Positions 44,091 to 53,471 of a DNA stretch of 64,000 nucleotides are shown here, one piece after another. The stretch's first letter is position 1. Each line of letters starts with the position of its first letter. The DNA is from CAZICM01 sp964537685. Its GTDB lineage: Bacteria > Myxococcota_A > Polyangia > Polyangiales > Polyangiaceae. Under the pieces are notes generated by a model. That model had not been told where the DNA came from and ran no database searches. It saw only the letters and a program-made list of their open reading frames with translations. A program made the translations under genes and the position numbers. The stretch is taken from contig CAZICM010000002.1 of assembly GCA_964537685.1 (NCBI GenBank), positions 1-64,000 on the forward strand, read 5' to 3'.

Positions 44091-45581
44091 ATGCGTACGC
44101 GTGTAAGTGGTGTGCTTCTGTCCGGTTTGCTTATGGCTTGCTCGTCCGCCACCACGGTGACGCCCGGCCCCGCAACGGCCACACCCAATTCAGATCCGAA
44201 AGCGGATCCCAAAACCGTTCAAGTCGCTTCCGATCCGGGCTCGAGCAATTCCAACCCGAATACCCGCCCCGACGGCGAGCCTGTTTCCGCGGCGAATGGA
44301 ATGTGGATAGGAGCCTCGGGCGCCAGCGATTTCGTGCTCACAGGAACGAACAACACCTTCCTCGGCGTGTGGGTCGATGTGCCTTCGAATATCAAGCAAA
44401 TCAAGGCGCCGGCCGCTGTGGCGGTCGTCATGGATACCTCGGGCTCGATGGCCGGCCCGAAGATGGATAACGCCAAAGTCGCGGCCAGAGCGCTCGTCGA
44501 CAAGTTGCCCGACGGCGACATCGTTTCACTGATCACCTTCGATGATCAGGCCGTGGAACAGTTGGCTCCCACGACGCTCAATGCCGCATCGCGCGCCCGG
44601 ATCGCGGGAATCATTTCGGAGCTTCGCCCCAACGGCAGCACGGCTCTGTTTGACGGCCTGCGCACCGGTGAGTCGAAAGCAATGAGCGCGCCACCTACCC
44701 ATGACATCAAGCGGGTGGTGGTGATTTCCGATGGCATTGCGAACGTTGGTCCATCATCGCCGGAAATGTTGGGAGAGCTTGCGGCGCGCGGAGCCGATCG
44801 AGGCGTGCAAGTAACGGCTTTGGGCGTAGGTCTCGATTACGACGAAAATACGCTAAATGCGCTTGCAATTCGATCGAATGGTCGCCTTTATCACCTCGGC
44901 GAGCCCGGCGAAATGGCCTCGATTCTGGAGCGCGAGATGGGTTTGCTGAAGGCGACCGCGGTGACGAATGCAGTGGTGGAAGTGATTCCGGCGCCTGGTG
45001 TTCAGATTATGGGTGCGGACAGCATCCGGCATGATTGGGTAACGGGCGGCGGGATCCGCATTCCGCTGGGCACGCTGTTCGGCGGGCAGCACCGGGAAAT
45101 GCTGGTGCGGCTGCGCGTGACAGCCGAGGCCGATGGTACGCATCCGCTTGCGAGCGTGAGACTGCATTTCACCGATCCTTCGGAAGGCAATCTCGCGCGT
45201 GTGCAAGAGACGGTCGCGCGCTACACGGTGACGCGCGACGCGAAGGAGCTTGAGCTTCACGCCAATGCGCGCACGCAGAGCATCGTAGCCGTGCAGGAGG
45301 CGGGCAAGATCGCCGTTCAAGCCGCGCAACAAGTGAATTCAGGAAGTTTCGAAGAGGCGGACAAGGAACTGGCGAAGGCTGAAACGCAGCTCCGCGAAGC
45401 TGCAAAGACCATCAAGACGGAAGCGGAGCGCAAGCGGGTGGAAGCGGCGGCGGCCAATATGTCGGTGGCGCGGCAGAAGACGAAAGCGGCGGCAGCGGCT
45501 CCCGCAGCGGCAAAGCCGGCGGCGAAGCGCGCGGTCACGCTCGATATGAATCAGCAGGGCATGAAGGCGATGGGCTTCTAA
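44091..45581 (+). CDS. VWA-domain lipoprotein
   Basis: A 496-residue lipoprotein with lipobox LMAC near residue 16 and a Pro/Ser/Asn linker. A von Willebrand A domain spans about residues 95-290, with the MIDAS motif DTSGS in VMDTSGSMAGPK, FDDQAV and ISDGIANVG. After it come a beta-rich section and a C-terminal Ala/Lys/Glu-rich coiled region with AAPAAAKPAAKRA near the end. It binds a divalent metal and probably a protein partner on the cell surface. ATG 44091 has AAGGAG 8 bases upstream; the in-frame ATG at 44085 is possible. The 273 bp before it, between it and the methyltransferase gene, hold no other gene I can see. Confidence 0.82.
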   Translation: MRTRVSGVLLSGLLMACSSATTVTPGPATATPNSDPKADPKTVQVASDPGSSNSNPNTRPDGEPVSAANGMWIGASGASDFVLTGTNNTFLGVWVDVPSNIKQIKAPAAVAVVMDTSGSMAGPKMDNAKVAARALVDKLPDGDIVSLITFDDQAVEQLAPTTLNAASRARIAGIISELRPNGSTALFDGLRTGESKAMSAPPTHDIKRVVVISDGIANVGPSSPEMLGELAARGADRGVQVTALGVGLDYDENTLNALAIRSNGRLYHLGEPGEMASILEREMGLLKATAVTNAVVEVIPAPGVQIMGADSIRHDWVTGGGIRIPLGTLFGGQHREMLVRLRVTAEADGTHPLASVRLHFTDPSEGNLARVQETVARYTVTRDAKELELHANARTQSIVAVQEAGKIAVQAAQQVNSGSFEEADKELAKAETQLREAAKTIKTEAERKRVEAAAANMSVARQKTKAAAAAPAAAKPAAKRAVTLDMNQQGMKAMGF

Positions 45582-45584
45582 TCG

Positions 45585-46721
45585 TTACTTCGATGAGATG
45601 CGTACCGACATTTCGGACGCGACCTGAGCCCGCTGGTTGCCGGGCGCAATGACCAGCGCGGCCGTTTGACTCTGCACTTCACCCCCCACAGGCAAAAACG
45701 ACGCGGCCGATCGGCTGATGTCACCCTTCCCCCGGGATTCAAATCGATCAATTGGCAAATCCATATTGTCGTTTTGAGGCCCAGCCGCGACGCTCAACGT
45801 GGCCGATGCTGCATATTGGCGCACCTCGAGCGAGAGCTTTGCGGTCTCGCCATCCAGCGAGGTGAGCCGGAAGACGCGGTAGCGCACCATTTCGCCGGCC
45901 GCGCTCTGCGTCCGATCTGTCACCATCCAATAAGCTCCGGCGCCCACCGGCTTTTGAGGAACCGGCGCCAGAAGCACCTGCGCCGATTCCACCAGCGCTC
46001 CAAGAACCGATTCGACGCCCTTGTCCGCGCCCTTCGCAAGCTGCTGGCTAAAGTCCGCAGCCGTTCCATCGGGACGCATCGTGAAGCGAATCTCGCTTCC
46101 TTTAAGCTTCTCCAGCGCTTTCACAAGCTCGGGCGGAGCACCAAGCTGCGAGGTAACCGTCGCCGATTCAACGCTGCCCACAATGGCGACCGGCGCGGCA
46201 TTCGCGTCTTTGGGTTCGTCCTTCGCAGCCTCTTTTGCTTTCTTGGTATCGCCCTTGTCCGCGCCGTCCTTGGCCTTTTCCGGCTTGAAGCTCATCTCCA
46301 CATCGATGTTGATTGGAAGCTGAGCCCGCAAAGCGATCGTAAACGTCCGCTTTTGCTCAGCGCCTCCCACCGCCTTGAGCATCAGCGAAAGGCGCGGCTC
46401 ATTGCCTTCGGAAAACAATTCGAGCCTGGCAGGAGCTCCTGGAGCGTGAGCGCGCAGAGCTGCCTCGGGGCTGAGAACACCATTGGGCGGTGGACCTTCA
46501 TCGCCACCGGCACTCTTCGCCGAAGCAGTAGATGAGGGCGCGGCAGCAGCCGCAGCAACCGCCTCACCAAGTTTTCCACCAAGCAGTGCCTGATTCGGCG
46601 AGGCATCAGGGCTACCAGCGTCTTGCGGCTGGTTTGTCTTCTGCTCACTACAGCCCGAGAAACCAGCGGCAACAGCCACCGCAAAAAGCACCCGCAACAA
46701 AGAGTATGCGCTCCTGTTCAT
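45585..46721 (-). CDS. Hypothetical lipoprotein
   Basis: A 378-residue lipoprotein: signal peptide, then GFSGC, then an Ala/Ser/Pro/Gln linker to about residue 90, then an alternating beta-rich domain with long Lys/Asp-rich stretches. No family is recognised. The start at 46721 begins the signal peptide. The frame is open to 46880 but the extra residues are Arg-rich and unlikely. It ends 3 bp from the convergent VWA gene and is divergent from the PAS-STAS gene. Confidence 0.62.
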   Translation of the reverse strand: MNRSAYSLLRVLFAVAVAAGFSGCSEQKTNQPQDAGSPDASPNQALLGGKLGEAVAAAAAAPSSTASAKSAGGDEGPPPNGVLSPEAALRAHAPGAPARLELFSEGNEPRLSLMLKAVGGAEQKRTFTIALRAQLPINIDVEMSFKPEKAKDGADKGDTKKAKEAAKDEPKDANAAPVAIVGSVESATVTSQLGAPPELVKALEKLKGSEIRFTMRPDGTAADFSQQLAKGADKGVESVLGALVESAQVLLAPVPQKPVGAGAYWMVTDRTQSAAGEMVRYRVFRLTSLDGETAKLSLEVRQYAASATLSVAAGPQNDNMDLPIDRFESRGKGDISRSAASFLPVGGEVQSQTAALVIAPGNQRAQVASEMSVRISSK

Positions 46722-46908
46722 GCTCAGGCTTCTAGCCAAACTTTGCGCCCTTCGCCACGGGGATCGGTGGCTTCGCGCCGCGCGGAGTTTCCTTTTTTTA
46801 AAGGCACAAGGCGCTTTCAAGGCTTCTTTAATCGGCGCTATGATGCAATTGGCTCGAACGTAAAAACCCCTGGGGCACACGGGTTTACGAGCGCCGTTTT
46901 AGGAACGC

Positions 46909-48015
46909 ATGGCCGACACGGATGCACCTGCGGATGAGCTTGAAGCACTGCGCGCGCAAGTGAAGGAGCTCACGCATCGACTCAGTGAGCGCGAGACGCA
47001 TCAGGCTGAGCAGACCCATCTCATGGAGAACATGATCGACGAGCTCCGGGAACGGGCTGAACTTCTATCGCAATCAGAAGCAGCCCTGCGGCGCCAGAGC
47101 ACGCTTCTCCATTGGATGCTCGACAACATGAGCGATGGGCTCGTCGTGCTCGATGAACAGGGAACGCATCTGCTTTCAAACCGGGCCGCTGAAACGGTTA
47201 TCGGCGACATTCCGATGGGGTTGCCGCTTTCGTGGTCACACGGAGTGGAGTCTCAGCGAGGGCCGACGGGACTGTTTGAAGTCGATGGCACAACCCGCTT
47301 TCCCACGAGCAGCACCCCCCTCATGCGCGCGCTCAAGGGTGAGGAAGTGCGCGACGTTGAGATGTTTGTGCGCAAATCCGCAAACGACGCAGGCGTGTAT
47401 CTCAGCGTGAACGCAACACCTCTCAAAGATGAGACGGGCATCCGGGGTGCTGTCGGCGTGTTCCGCGATATCACCGAACGGAAACGCCACGAGGACGAAC
47501 TCGCCAAGAAGAACCGAGAGCTCTTGGAAGCGGAGAGAGCGAGAATTGAAGCCTCGGAAAAGCTTCGCCTAAGCCAGGAAGATTTGATCCGAAGGCAAGA
47601 GCTGGCTCTGCAGGAGCTGTCGACACCCATTCTCGATATTTGGGAAAGCGTGCTTGCATTGCCCATTATTGGAATCGTCGACTCAAGCCGCAGCGCTCAG
47701 ATCATGGAAAAGCTTTTGAGCGCCGTCGTGGCCAAACGCTGCCGCTGGGTGTTGATCGATGTGACAGGCGTGGACGTTATCGACACGCACACGGCGAGTC
47801 ATTTCTTGAGAATCGCCGAGGCCGTCCGGCTCATGGGCGCCCGCTGCATTCTCACGGGAATGAAGCCGGCGGTAGCTCAGACGATTGTTCAATTGGATGT
47901 TGATCTATCCAGCATGCAAACGCACCGCAACCTGCGGCAAGGACTGCGCTATTGTATTGAACGCGAATTCGAGCGGCGTGTTTTGGATCATGCCGCAAAT
48001 AAAAATGAGAAGTGA
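46909..48015 (+). CDS. PAS-STAS sensory protein (RsbR-like)
   Basis: A 368-residue cytoplasmic signalling protein. Residues 1-65 are a coiled coil, 66-190 a PAS sensor domain ending in GVFRDITERKRHEDELAKK, then a second helix, and 245-360 a STAS domain of the RsbR/stressosome type with VLIDVTGVDVIDTHTASHF. STAS proteins of this kind are phosphorylated on Ser or Thr by kinases and relay stress signals. The Thr/Ser of TGVDVIDTHTA are candidate sites. A Ser/Thr kinase gene in this window could be related but is far away. It is convergent with a response regulator 12 bp away. Confidence 0.87.
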   Translation: MADTDAPADELEALRAQVKELTHRLSERETHQAEQTHLMENMIDELRERAELLSQSEAALRRQSTLLHWMLDNMSDGLVVLDEQGTHLLSNRAAETVIGDIPMGLPLSWSHGVESQRGPTGLFEVDGTTRFPTSSTPLMRALKGEEVRDVEMFVRKSANDAGVYLSVNATPLKDETGIRGAVGVFRDITERKRHEDELAKKNRELLEAERARIEASEKLRLSQEDLIRRQELALQELSTPILDIWESVLALPIIGIVDSSRSAQIMEKLLSAVVAKRCRWVLIDVTGVDVIDTHTASHFLRIAEAVRLMGARCILTGMKPAVAQTIVQLDVDLSSMQTHRNLRQGLRYCIEREFERRVLDHAANKNEK

Positions 48016-48027
48016 TTTGTACTATAT

Positions 48028-48417
48028 TCAGCGCGATGCCGCTTCCAATTTACCAATATCTTCTAACAATTGCATCGAATTGAAAGGCTTCGCATAGAAA
48101 GCCGTAGCGCCCAATTTTTTGACCCGGTCACGAGTCGCGGGCTCATCCATCGCGCTGATCACAAAAATGGGCAGACTGCGCGTTTGCTCTTCTTCCCGGA
48201 GCCGCCTGCACACTTCAAAACCATCGATATCGGGCAGCATAAGATCGAGAAGAAGAACATCGAAACGCTCTGTGAGCGCATGTTCAATCGCCTTGGCGCC
48301 CGAGGCCACACCGACGACTTGATGTCCGCTGGCGCTTACCAGGGCTTCGATCATTCCCCGAATTGATTCGTGATCATCGCAAATGAGGATGCGCATAGGT
48401 TTTTGCCCGCTCGTCAT
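48028..48417 (-). CDS. Single-domain response regulator
   Basis: A 129-residue CheY-like receiver with no output domain. The acidic pair is D14-D15 in ILICDDHESIR, the phosphorylation site is D58 in LLLDLMLPD, the conserved Thr/Ser is in VISAM, and the lysine is K110 in AKPF. All switch residues are intact. A start at 48396 (MRILICDD) is also possible and would remove seven residues. It stands alone without a histidine kinase nearby and is convergent with the PAS-STAS gene. Confidence 0.92.
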   Translation of the reverse strand: MTSGQKPMRILICDDHESIRGMIEALVSASGHQVVGVASGAKAIEHALTERFDVLLLDLMLPDIDGFEVCRRLREEEQTRSLPIFVISAMDEPATRDRVKKLGATAFYAKPFNSMQLLEDIGKLEAASR

Positions 48418-48524
48418 GTCATGGGCGAAGCAGGGAAGGTCACTTGTAGCATCGCCGCATCGCCGTGTGCCGAGAGAACGTTACTGTGTTTCTCTGCTTG
48501 CAACGCAGGCAAAGGGAAGCCGTT

Positions 48525-49691
48525 CTACGCAATCTCAAAGGCTTTATCGATCATCGTGTAATCAGCCAACAACTTAGGATTTTCGGGATAGAGCCGCGCG
48601 TGATCCTCTTCAAGCGAAGCCATGCGTTCGGCGGCGCGGTGTTCATCTGCACCAGACAAAAGAATTCCAACGCGCCCATCGGAGAGTTCGCCTGCAATTT
48701 CGTGCTCAGCGCACACAAGCGCAAGCGTTTGCGCCCGCGAATGTATCAGCGCGGACGTGCGCCCTTCACGGACAGCACGGCGCTTTTCGATCGCGAGCAG
48801 CGCTTCAAAAAAATGCTTCGGGTAATGCGGCGGCTCTTGTTTTGCGCCTCGCACCGATACGTCCGCATCCGCTCCGGATTCGATGATGGCCATGCACAAA
48901 GGCGCAAAGAGCCCGAGCACGGCAACCGTTTCTTCAGAGAGCTCCCGAGGCTTAAAATCGAGAGCGCATAGCGTCCCTATCGCGATTCCGTGGGATGTCC
49001 GAAGCGGAACCCCGGCATAGGCTCGAACGCCCAGCTTACGGACCGACGGATTGGCGCGGAAGAATGGCTCTTCACTCGCATCACGAACCAAAAGCGGCCG
49101 TTCTGCATTCACACAATGCGTGCAAAATGAAAGCTCTCGCTCGAGCGAGCCGAGCACGGACATCTCGCCGGGCAGGCCCCGCTGGGCATAGGCTACAACC
49201 CGCTCTTTTTTGATCACGCTGATGAACAAGAGCGGAAAGGCCAGCAAATGCTCCAGTTGCGCAAGGATGCGCGAAGCTTGTTTTGATGAATGCGGCTCGC
49301 CGGCATGCAGCGCTTCAACCTCCAGCTCCCGCCGGTGCTCATCCGGCCCCTGCATGTGCAGACGAGCGATAGAACCGCTGGGATCCAAAATCCGCGGACT
49401 GGGAGCAGCAACCCGGCCCTCCGCGGCTTTTCGCTTCGCCAGCGTGCGCGCAATGCGTTCGCGCAAAGCGGAAGCAGGCACGGCCTCGCCCGCCTGAGCG
49501 CTCAACAGTTCCACCGATGCCGCGCGCGCATTCACAAACTGTCTTCCGCAGAGAGAACATCCGGCTGACAGATGCTCAAATAAAAGCCTGACTTCCGGGC
49601 TTTCATCACCGAGATCGTCGGGAACAGAACCTCGGAACAGCGCTTCCGCGTGCCATCCAGCCATCTGGGCATTGGATTCAAGGGGATGCAT
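48525..49691 (-). CDS. GAF-domain protein with zinc-finger-like N-terminus
   Basis: A 388-residue protein. Residues 35-60 carry HLSAGCSLCGRQF, the His-x3-Cys-x2-Cys pattern of anti-sigma-factor-type zinc fingers. A GAF domain spans about 130-275 with FCTHCVNAERPLLVRDA, AYAGVPLRTSHGIAIGTLCALD and the family's usual tail. The last 110 residues form a helical domain without assignment. It may sense a small molecule or redox state. AGGA precedes the ATG. Divergent from hrpB. Confidence 0.75.
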   Translation of the reverse strand: MHPLESNAQMAGWHAEALFRGSVPDDLGDESPEVRLLFEHLSAGCSLCGRQFVNARAASVELLSAQAGEAVPASALRERIARTLAKRKAAEGRVAAPSPRILDPSGSIARLHMQGPDEHRRELEVEALHAGEPHSSKQASRILAQLEHLLAFPLLFISVIKKERVVAYAQRGLPGEMSVLGSLERELSFCTHCVNAERPLLVRDASEEPFFRANPSVRKLGVRAYAGVPLRTSHGIAIGTLCALDFKPRELSEETVAVLGLFAPLCMAIIESGADADVSVRGAKQEPPHYPKHFFEALLAIEKRRAVREGRTSALIHSRAQTLALVCAEHEIAGELSDGRVGILLSGADEHRAAERMASLEEDHARLYPENPKLLADYTMIDKAFEIA

Positions 49692-49792
49692 GACAATCCT
49701 TGTTATGGGGTACGCGCGAGCGCGTGGAAAGGTTGCCTGTTGCCGACAAATAGAATGCCAGGCATGAGCGAAGACCGTATCGCATCGGGTAA

Positions 49793-52381
49793 ATGGTCCG
49801 AACTCTTATGCAGCCGCTGCCTATCGACGCCCTTCTTCCCGAGCTGTGCTCCACGCTTCGAACCGCGAGGAATCTAGTGCTTCGGGCGCCCGCCGGCGCA
49901 GGCAAAACAACCCGGGTTCCGCGCGCCCTTTTGGATGAAGGTTTTGCCGGAACAGGCGAGATCCTGGTGCTCGAACCTAGGCGCCTGGCCGCGAAAATGG
50001 CCGCAAGGCGTATTGCGCAAGAGCTCGGCGAAGAAGTGGGCGGGCGGGTTGGCTATACGATGCGATTTGAAGAGGCTTCTAGTCCTCAAACCCGCATCCG
50101 CTTTGTCACCGAAGGCGTGCTGACCCGGCGATTGCTTCGCGATCCAACGCTAGAGGGTATTTCCGTTGTGCTTCTGGATGAGTTTCACGAGCGGCATTTA
50201 CACGCCGATGTCGCGCTCGCGCTTCTATCGCGGCTGCAACAGCAAAAGCGGCCCGATCTATCGCTGCTTCCCATGTCGGCCACGCTGCATGCGCTGCCCA
50301 TTGCTTCGTATCTGAATGCGCCGGTGCTGGAATCCGAAGGCCGCATGTTCAACGTAGCGATCGAGCATGCGCCGAAAGGAGACGACCGGCCAATCGCCTC
50401 TCAAGTCGCATCGGCGCTGCGGCGCCTGCTGGATGAAGATCTAGATGGAGATGTGCTGGTATTTCTTCCCGGCGCACCGGAGATCCGAAAAGCGATCGAT
50501 GCATGCGAACCCCTCGCTCAGCGCGCAAATCTCCTTCTTTTACCGCTGTTTGGAACGCTCACACCGGCCGAGCAAGATCGGGCCGTACGGCCTGCCGATC
50601 GCCGCAAGATCATCTTCGCAACCAATGTCGCCGAAACCAGCGTGACCATCGAAGGCGTCGTCGCCGTTATCGACAGCGGACTTGCGCGCATTGCAGCTTC
50701 ATCGCCGTGGACCGGCATTCCAACGCTTAAAGTTTCACCGATTTCTCAAGCATCGGCGGCTCAGCGCGCGGGACGGGCAGGAAGAACGCGCGATGGCCGA
50801 TGCCTGCGCCTGTACACGCAAGGCGATTTGGCGGCGCGGCCTCTGTACGAGACCCCTGAAATTCTCCGGGCCGATCTAGCCGAAACCGCGCTTGAACTAT
50901 TTGCCTCGGGCATTCGCAATCCCGCAGAACTCCGCTGGCTCGATGCTCCGCCGAAGGCTTCGTTTGCAGCGGCCGAAACCCTGCTCCGGCGGCTATCGGC
51001 CATTGATGAACATGCAGCGCTCACGGACACAGGCCGCCGCATGCTGCGCTTTCCGGCGCATCCCCGCCAAGCCCGCATTTTGGTCGAAGCCGAACGAAGA
51101 GGCATCGCAGACGACGGCTGCACCATCGCGGCCATCATCGGTGAACGCGACATGATGGGGACAGGGTTTTCATCGGCCGGCATGGGGCGCGGCCAATCCG
51201 ATGTGCTCGCGGCCAAAGATGCCTTTGAAATGGCCGAAGAAGAACGATTTTCAGCGCACCGGCTTCGTTCGCTCGGACTGGATATGACAAGAGCCCTCGC
51301 GGTTCAGCGCACACAGATGCAGTTTCGCCGCCTTACCGATCGCCGCAGCAATCAGGGCATCCAGAACCTCTCGCCCGACGCGCGGGAACGCGAGCAGCTC
51401 ATCGCCATCCTGAGCGGCTTTCCCGACAGAGTCGCGCGCGTGCGCAGGCCCGAGCATGCAACGGGACGAAGTGGCCGCGAGCTTGTCTTCGCGACAGGAG
51501 GCACCGCGGTACTCTCGGAAAGCAGCCTCTTGGCCGACGTGGAGTTTGCCGTAGCGGTCGACGTTGAAGAGCGGACAGAAGGCCGCCAAAGCAAGACCCG
51601 GGTGCGCATGGCGAGCGAGATCGAGAGCGATTGGCTACTCGATCTGTTTATGGACGCGATGTCCGACACCACGGAGACAGCCTGGAATGAAAAAGCGCAG
51701 CGGGTGGACGTGGTCCGAAGACTTTCCTACGAAGGACTGGTGTTAGAAGAAAGCCGGAGCACTTCGGGCGATCCGACACAAATGAGCCGGCGCCTCGCAG
51801 AAGCCGCGCGAACCAAAGGATGGCGATACTTTTTCCAGGCGGACGATATCGACGCCTGGCTCGCCCGACTTCAATTCACTCAAAAACATTGTCCCGAATT
51901 AAAAATTCCTATTGTAAATGAAGAATATTTGATCGAATTTATTACCGGACTATGCGAAGGGCATAAAAGTTTTTCAGAAATCCGCGACACCCATCCCGAT
52001 ATTTTATTAAAAACGTCCCTAACACCCGAACAGCAGCGCAAATTGAACGAAATGGCTCCAGAAACCATTGTTCTTCCCAGCGGACGCAAAACCCGCATCG
52101 ATTACAGCGATCCAAACGCACCCAGCATAGCCTCGCGCCTGCAGGATTTTTTTGGAATGGCACAAGGCCCAACCCTGGCGGCGGGACGCATTCCCTTGGT
52201 ACTCCACTTGCTCGCGCCCAATCAGCGCGCGGTACAAGTCACGACCGACCTCTCAGGCTTTTGGGAGCGGCATTACCCGGCCATTGCAAAGGAACTTCGC
52301 CGGAAATATCCCCGCCACCATTTCCCGGACGACCCCAAAACCGCAACACCCATGTCCGGCCCGAAACCCCGAAACCCTTAA
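49793..52381 (+). CDS. hrpB: HrpB, ATP-dependent RNA helicase-like protein
   Basis: An 862-residue DEAH-family helicase of the HrpB type. Motif I APAGAGKTT, the DEFH box in LLDEFHERH, SATL and the QRAGRAGR motif VI are intact, and the HrpB C-terminal domain follows (near TGRSGRELVF and onward). Cytoplasmic; biological role in bacteria is not settled. ATG 49808 is an alternative start 5 residues in. It ends in an AT-rich junction with the convergent Tat-lipoprotein gene, and its last hundred codons are visibly richer in A and T. Confidence 0.93.
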   Translation: MVRTLMQPLPIDALLPELCSTLRTARNLVLRAPAGAGKTTRVPRALLDEGFAGTGEILVLEPRRLAAKMAARRIAQELGEEVGGRVGYTMRFEEASSPQTRIRFVTEGVLTRRLLRDPTLEGISVVLLDEFHERHLHADVALALLSRLQQQKRPDLSLLPMSATLHALPIASYLNAPVLESEGRMFNVAIEHAPKGDDRPIASQVASALRRLLDEDLDGDVLVFLPGAPEIRKAIDACEPLAQRANLLLLPLFGTLTPAEQDRAVRPADRRKIIFATNVAETSVTIEGVVAVIDSGLARIAASSPWTGIPTLKVSPISQASAAQRAGRAGRTRDGRCLRLYTQGDLAARPLYETPEILRADLAETALELFASGIRNPAELRWLDAPPKASFAAAETLLRRLSAIDEHAALTDTGRRMLRFPAHPRQARILVEAERRGIADDGCTIAAIIGERDMMGTGFSSAGMGRGQSDVLAAKDAFEMAEEERFSAHRLRSLGLDMTRALAVQRTQMQFRRLTDRRSNQGIQNLSPDAREREQLIAILSGFPDRVARVRRPEHATGRSGRELVFATGGTAVLSESSLLADVEFAVAVDVEERTEGRQSKTRVRMASEIESDWLLDLFMDAMSDTTETAWNEKAQRVDVVRRLSYEGLVLEESRSTSGDPTQMSRRLAEAARTKGWRYFFQADDIDAWLARLQFTQKHCPELKIPIVNEEYLIEFITGLCEGHKSFSEIRDTHPDILLKTSLTPEQQRKLNEMAPETIVLPSGRKTRIDYSDPNAPSIASRLQDFFGMAQGPTLAAGRIPLVLHLLAPNQRAVQVTTDLSGFWERHYPAIAKELRRKYPRHHFPDDPKTATPMSGPKPRNP

Positions 52382-52415
52382 AATATCAATTAAAAATATT
52401 AAAAATATCAAAATA
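52382..52415. repeat. AT-rich convergent junction with shared 22-bp element
   Basis: The 34 bp separating two converging genes are almost pure A and T. Bases 52393-52414 are identical to 40873-40894, in the same orientation and at nearly the same distance from the minus-strand stop codon (1 bp here, 0 there). Confidence 0.6.
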
Positions 52416-53471
52416 CTATCGGATACCAAACAAAACCTTTTTAACCGTCTCCGCCCCAACCTTAATCAAAAGCCGCACCATCGACTCCTCGAGCGGCAAC
52501 GTAAAAGCCGCATCATTCCCACTCTGCGCAACCTGCATTGGAGGCACCGCGCCACCCATACCCCATGAAGAAATCATGCTCACAAAACTCGTCACCTGCT
52601 GCAAATTCTGAAGCGCAACCGCGCCATTGGCAGCACTTTGAGGATCGGCATAAGTCAGCGCCCCAGCGAAATTCATTCCGGGCGGCTGAAAATTCCCAAT
52701 AACGCGCACATAACGAAGCCCCGTCACAAAAGGCAGTTTTGAAGCCGCCGTCTCGACCGCGGGCTGCTTTGAAAAATCCCCGGCCACCGTAAATGCAGCG
52801 CCTTTTGTATTGGAAAGATCAATCATCCATTTTGGAACCGAACGCGTTAATTTATCCCGCCTCAAACGATCCAGCGCCCGCCGAATTCCTGTTTCATTGC
52901 CAGACAATACGGTATGATTTGTCAGCAAAACAAACCCCAAATTACCCGCTGTAAATAAATCCATATCGGCATAGCGCGATTTCACAAGAACCGCCCCGGG
53001 CGCCGTCGTCGCCTTGGCTTCTGCGGCCCGGTAAATCGTCGGCACATCAAAATTGCCTTGCAATACGATGCAAAAGTCGGCCCCCTGCATCGCATACAAA
53101 CCGCCGTACATCTTCACCACATCGCGCGAAGGCACAAAGTTCGATTCCGGCCCCAGGGGAAATACACCCGAGATGAGCTGGCCAATATCGGGCCCCAGGC
53201 GCGAGGCAAACATCATCGCCGCATCGATATAACTGAGCATCACGACACCGCTCGGAAGCAGCGCAAGCGGATCGCGATCGATCACCGCCGGATCTACCCG
53301 CTCGCCCCCCAACAAAAGCGCGCCGTCATCCGTACCGCCGCACGAATACCCAGCCTGAGACAACAGAAACGCCGAAATACCCAGCCCAGAAGATTCCAAA
53401 AACGTCCTGCGCGTAGACCTGCGAAGACCGCCTAAATCCGCTCTGTGAATGCGATTCATCACGCCGCTCAT
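52416..53471 (-). CDS. Tat-exported lipoprotein of unknown function
   Basis: A 351-residue protein with a twin-arginine motif STRRTFLES at residues 19-27, a hydrophobic segment and a lipobox-like AGYSC ending at residue 44, so it is probably exported folded and lipidated. The mature part has strands and helices without a family I can name. It starts within the ATGA overlap with pheA (ATG 53471), which makes it translationally coupled to that gene. No enzyme motif was recognised. Confidence 0.68.
   Translation of the reverse strand: MSGVMNRIHRADLGGLRRSTRRTFLESSGLGISAFLLSQAGYSCGGTDDGALLLGGERVDPAVIDRDPLALLPSGVVMLSYIDAAMMFASRLGPDIGQLISGVFPLGPESNFVPSRDVVKMYGGLYAMQGADFCIVLQGNFDVPTIYRAAEAKATTAPGAVLVKSRYADMDLFTAGNLGFVLLTNHTVLSGNETGIRRALDRLRRDKLTRSVPKWMIDLSNTKGAAFTVAGDFSKQPAVETAASKLPFVTGLRYVRVIGNFQPPGMNFAGALTYADPQSAANGAVALQNLQQVTSFVSMISSWGMGGAVPPMQVAQSGNDAAFTLPLEESMVRLLIKVGAETVKKVLFGIR

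Noticed and set aside
45666..46535. 289-codon + frame
   Set aside because: Antisense to the lipoprotein gene, which has a clear signal peptide; this frame is Arg/His-rich.
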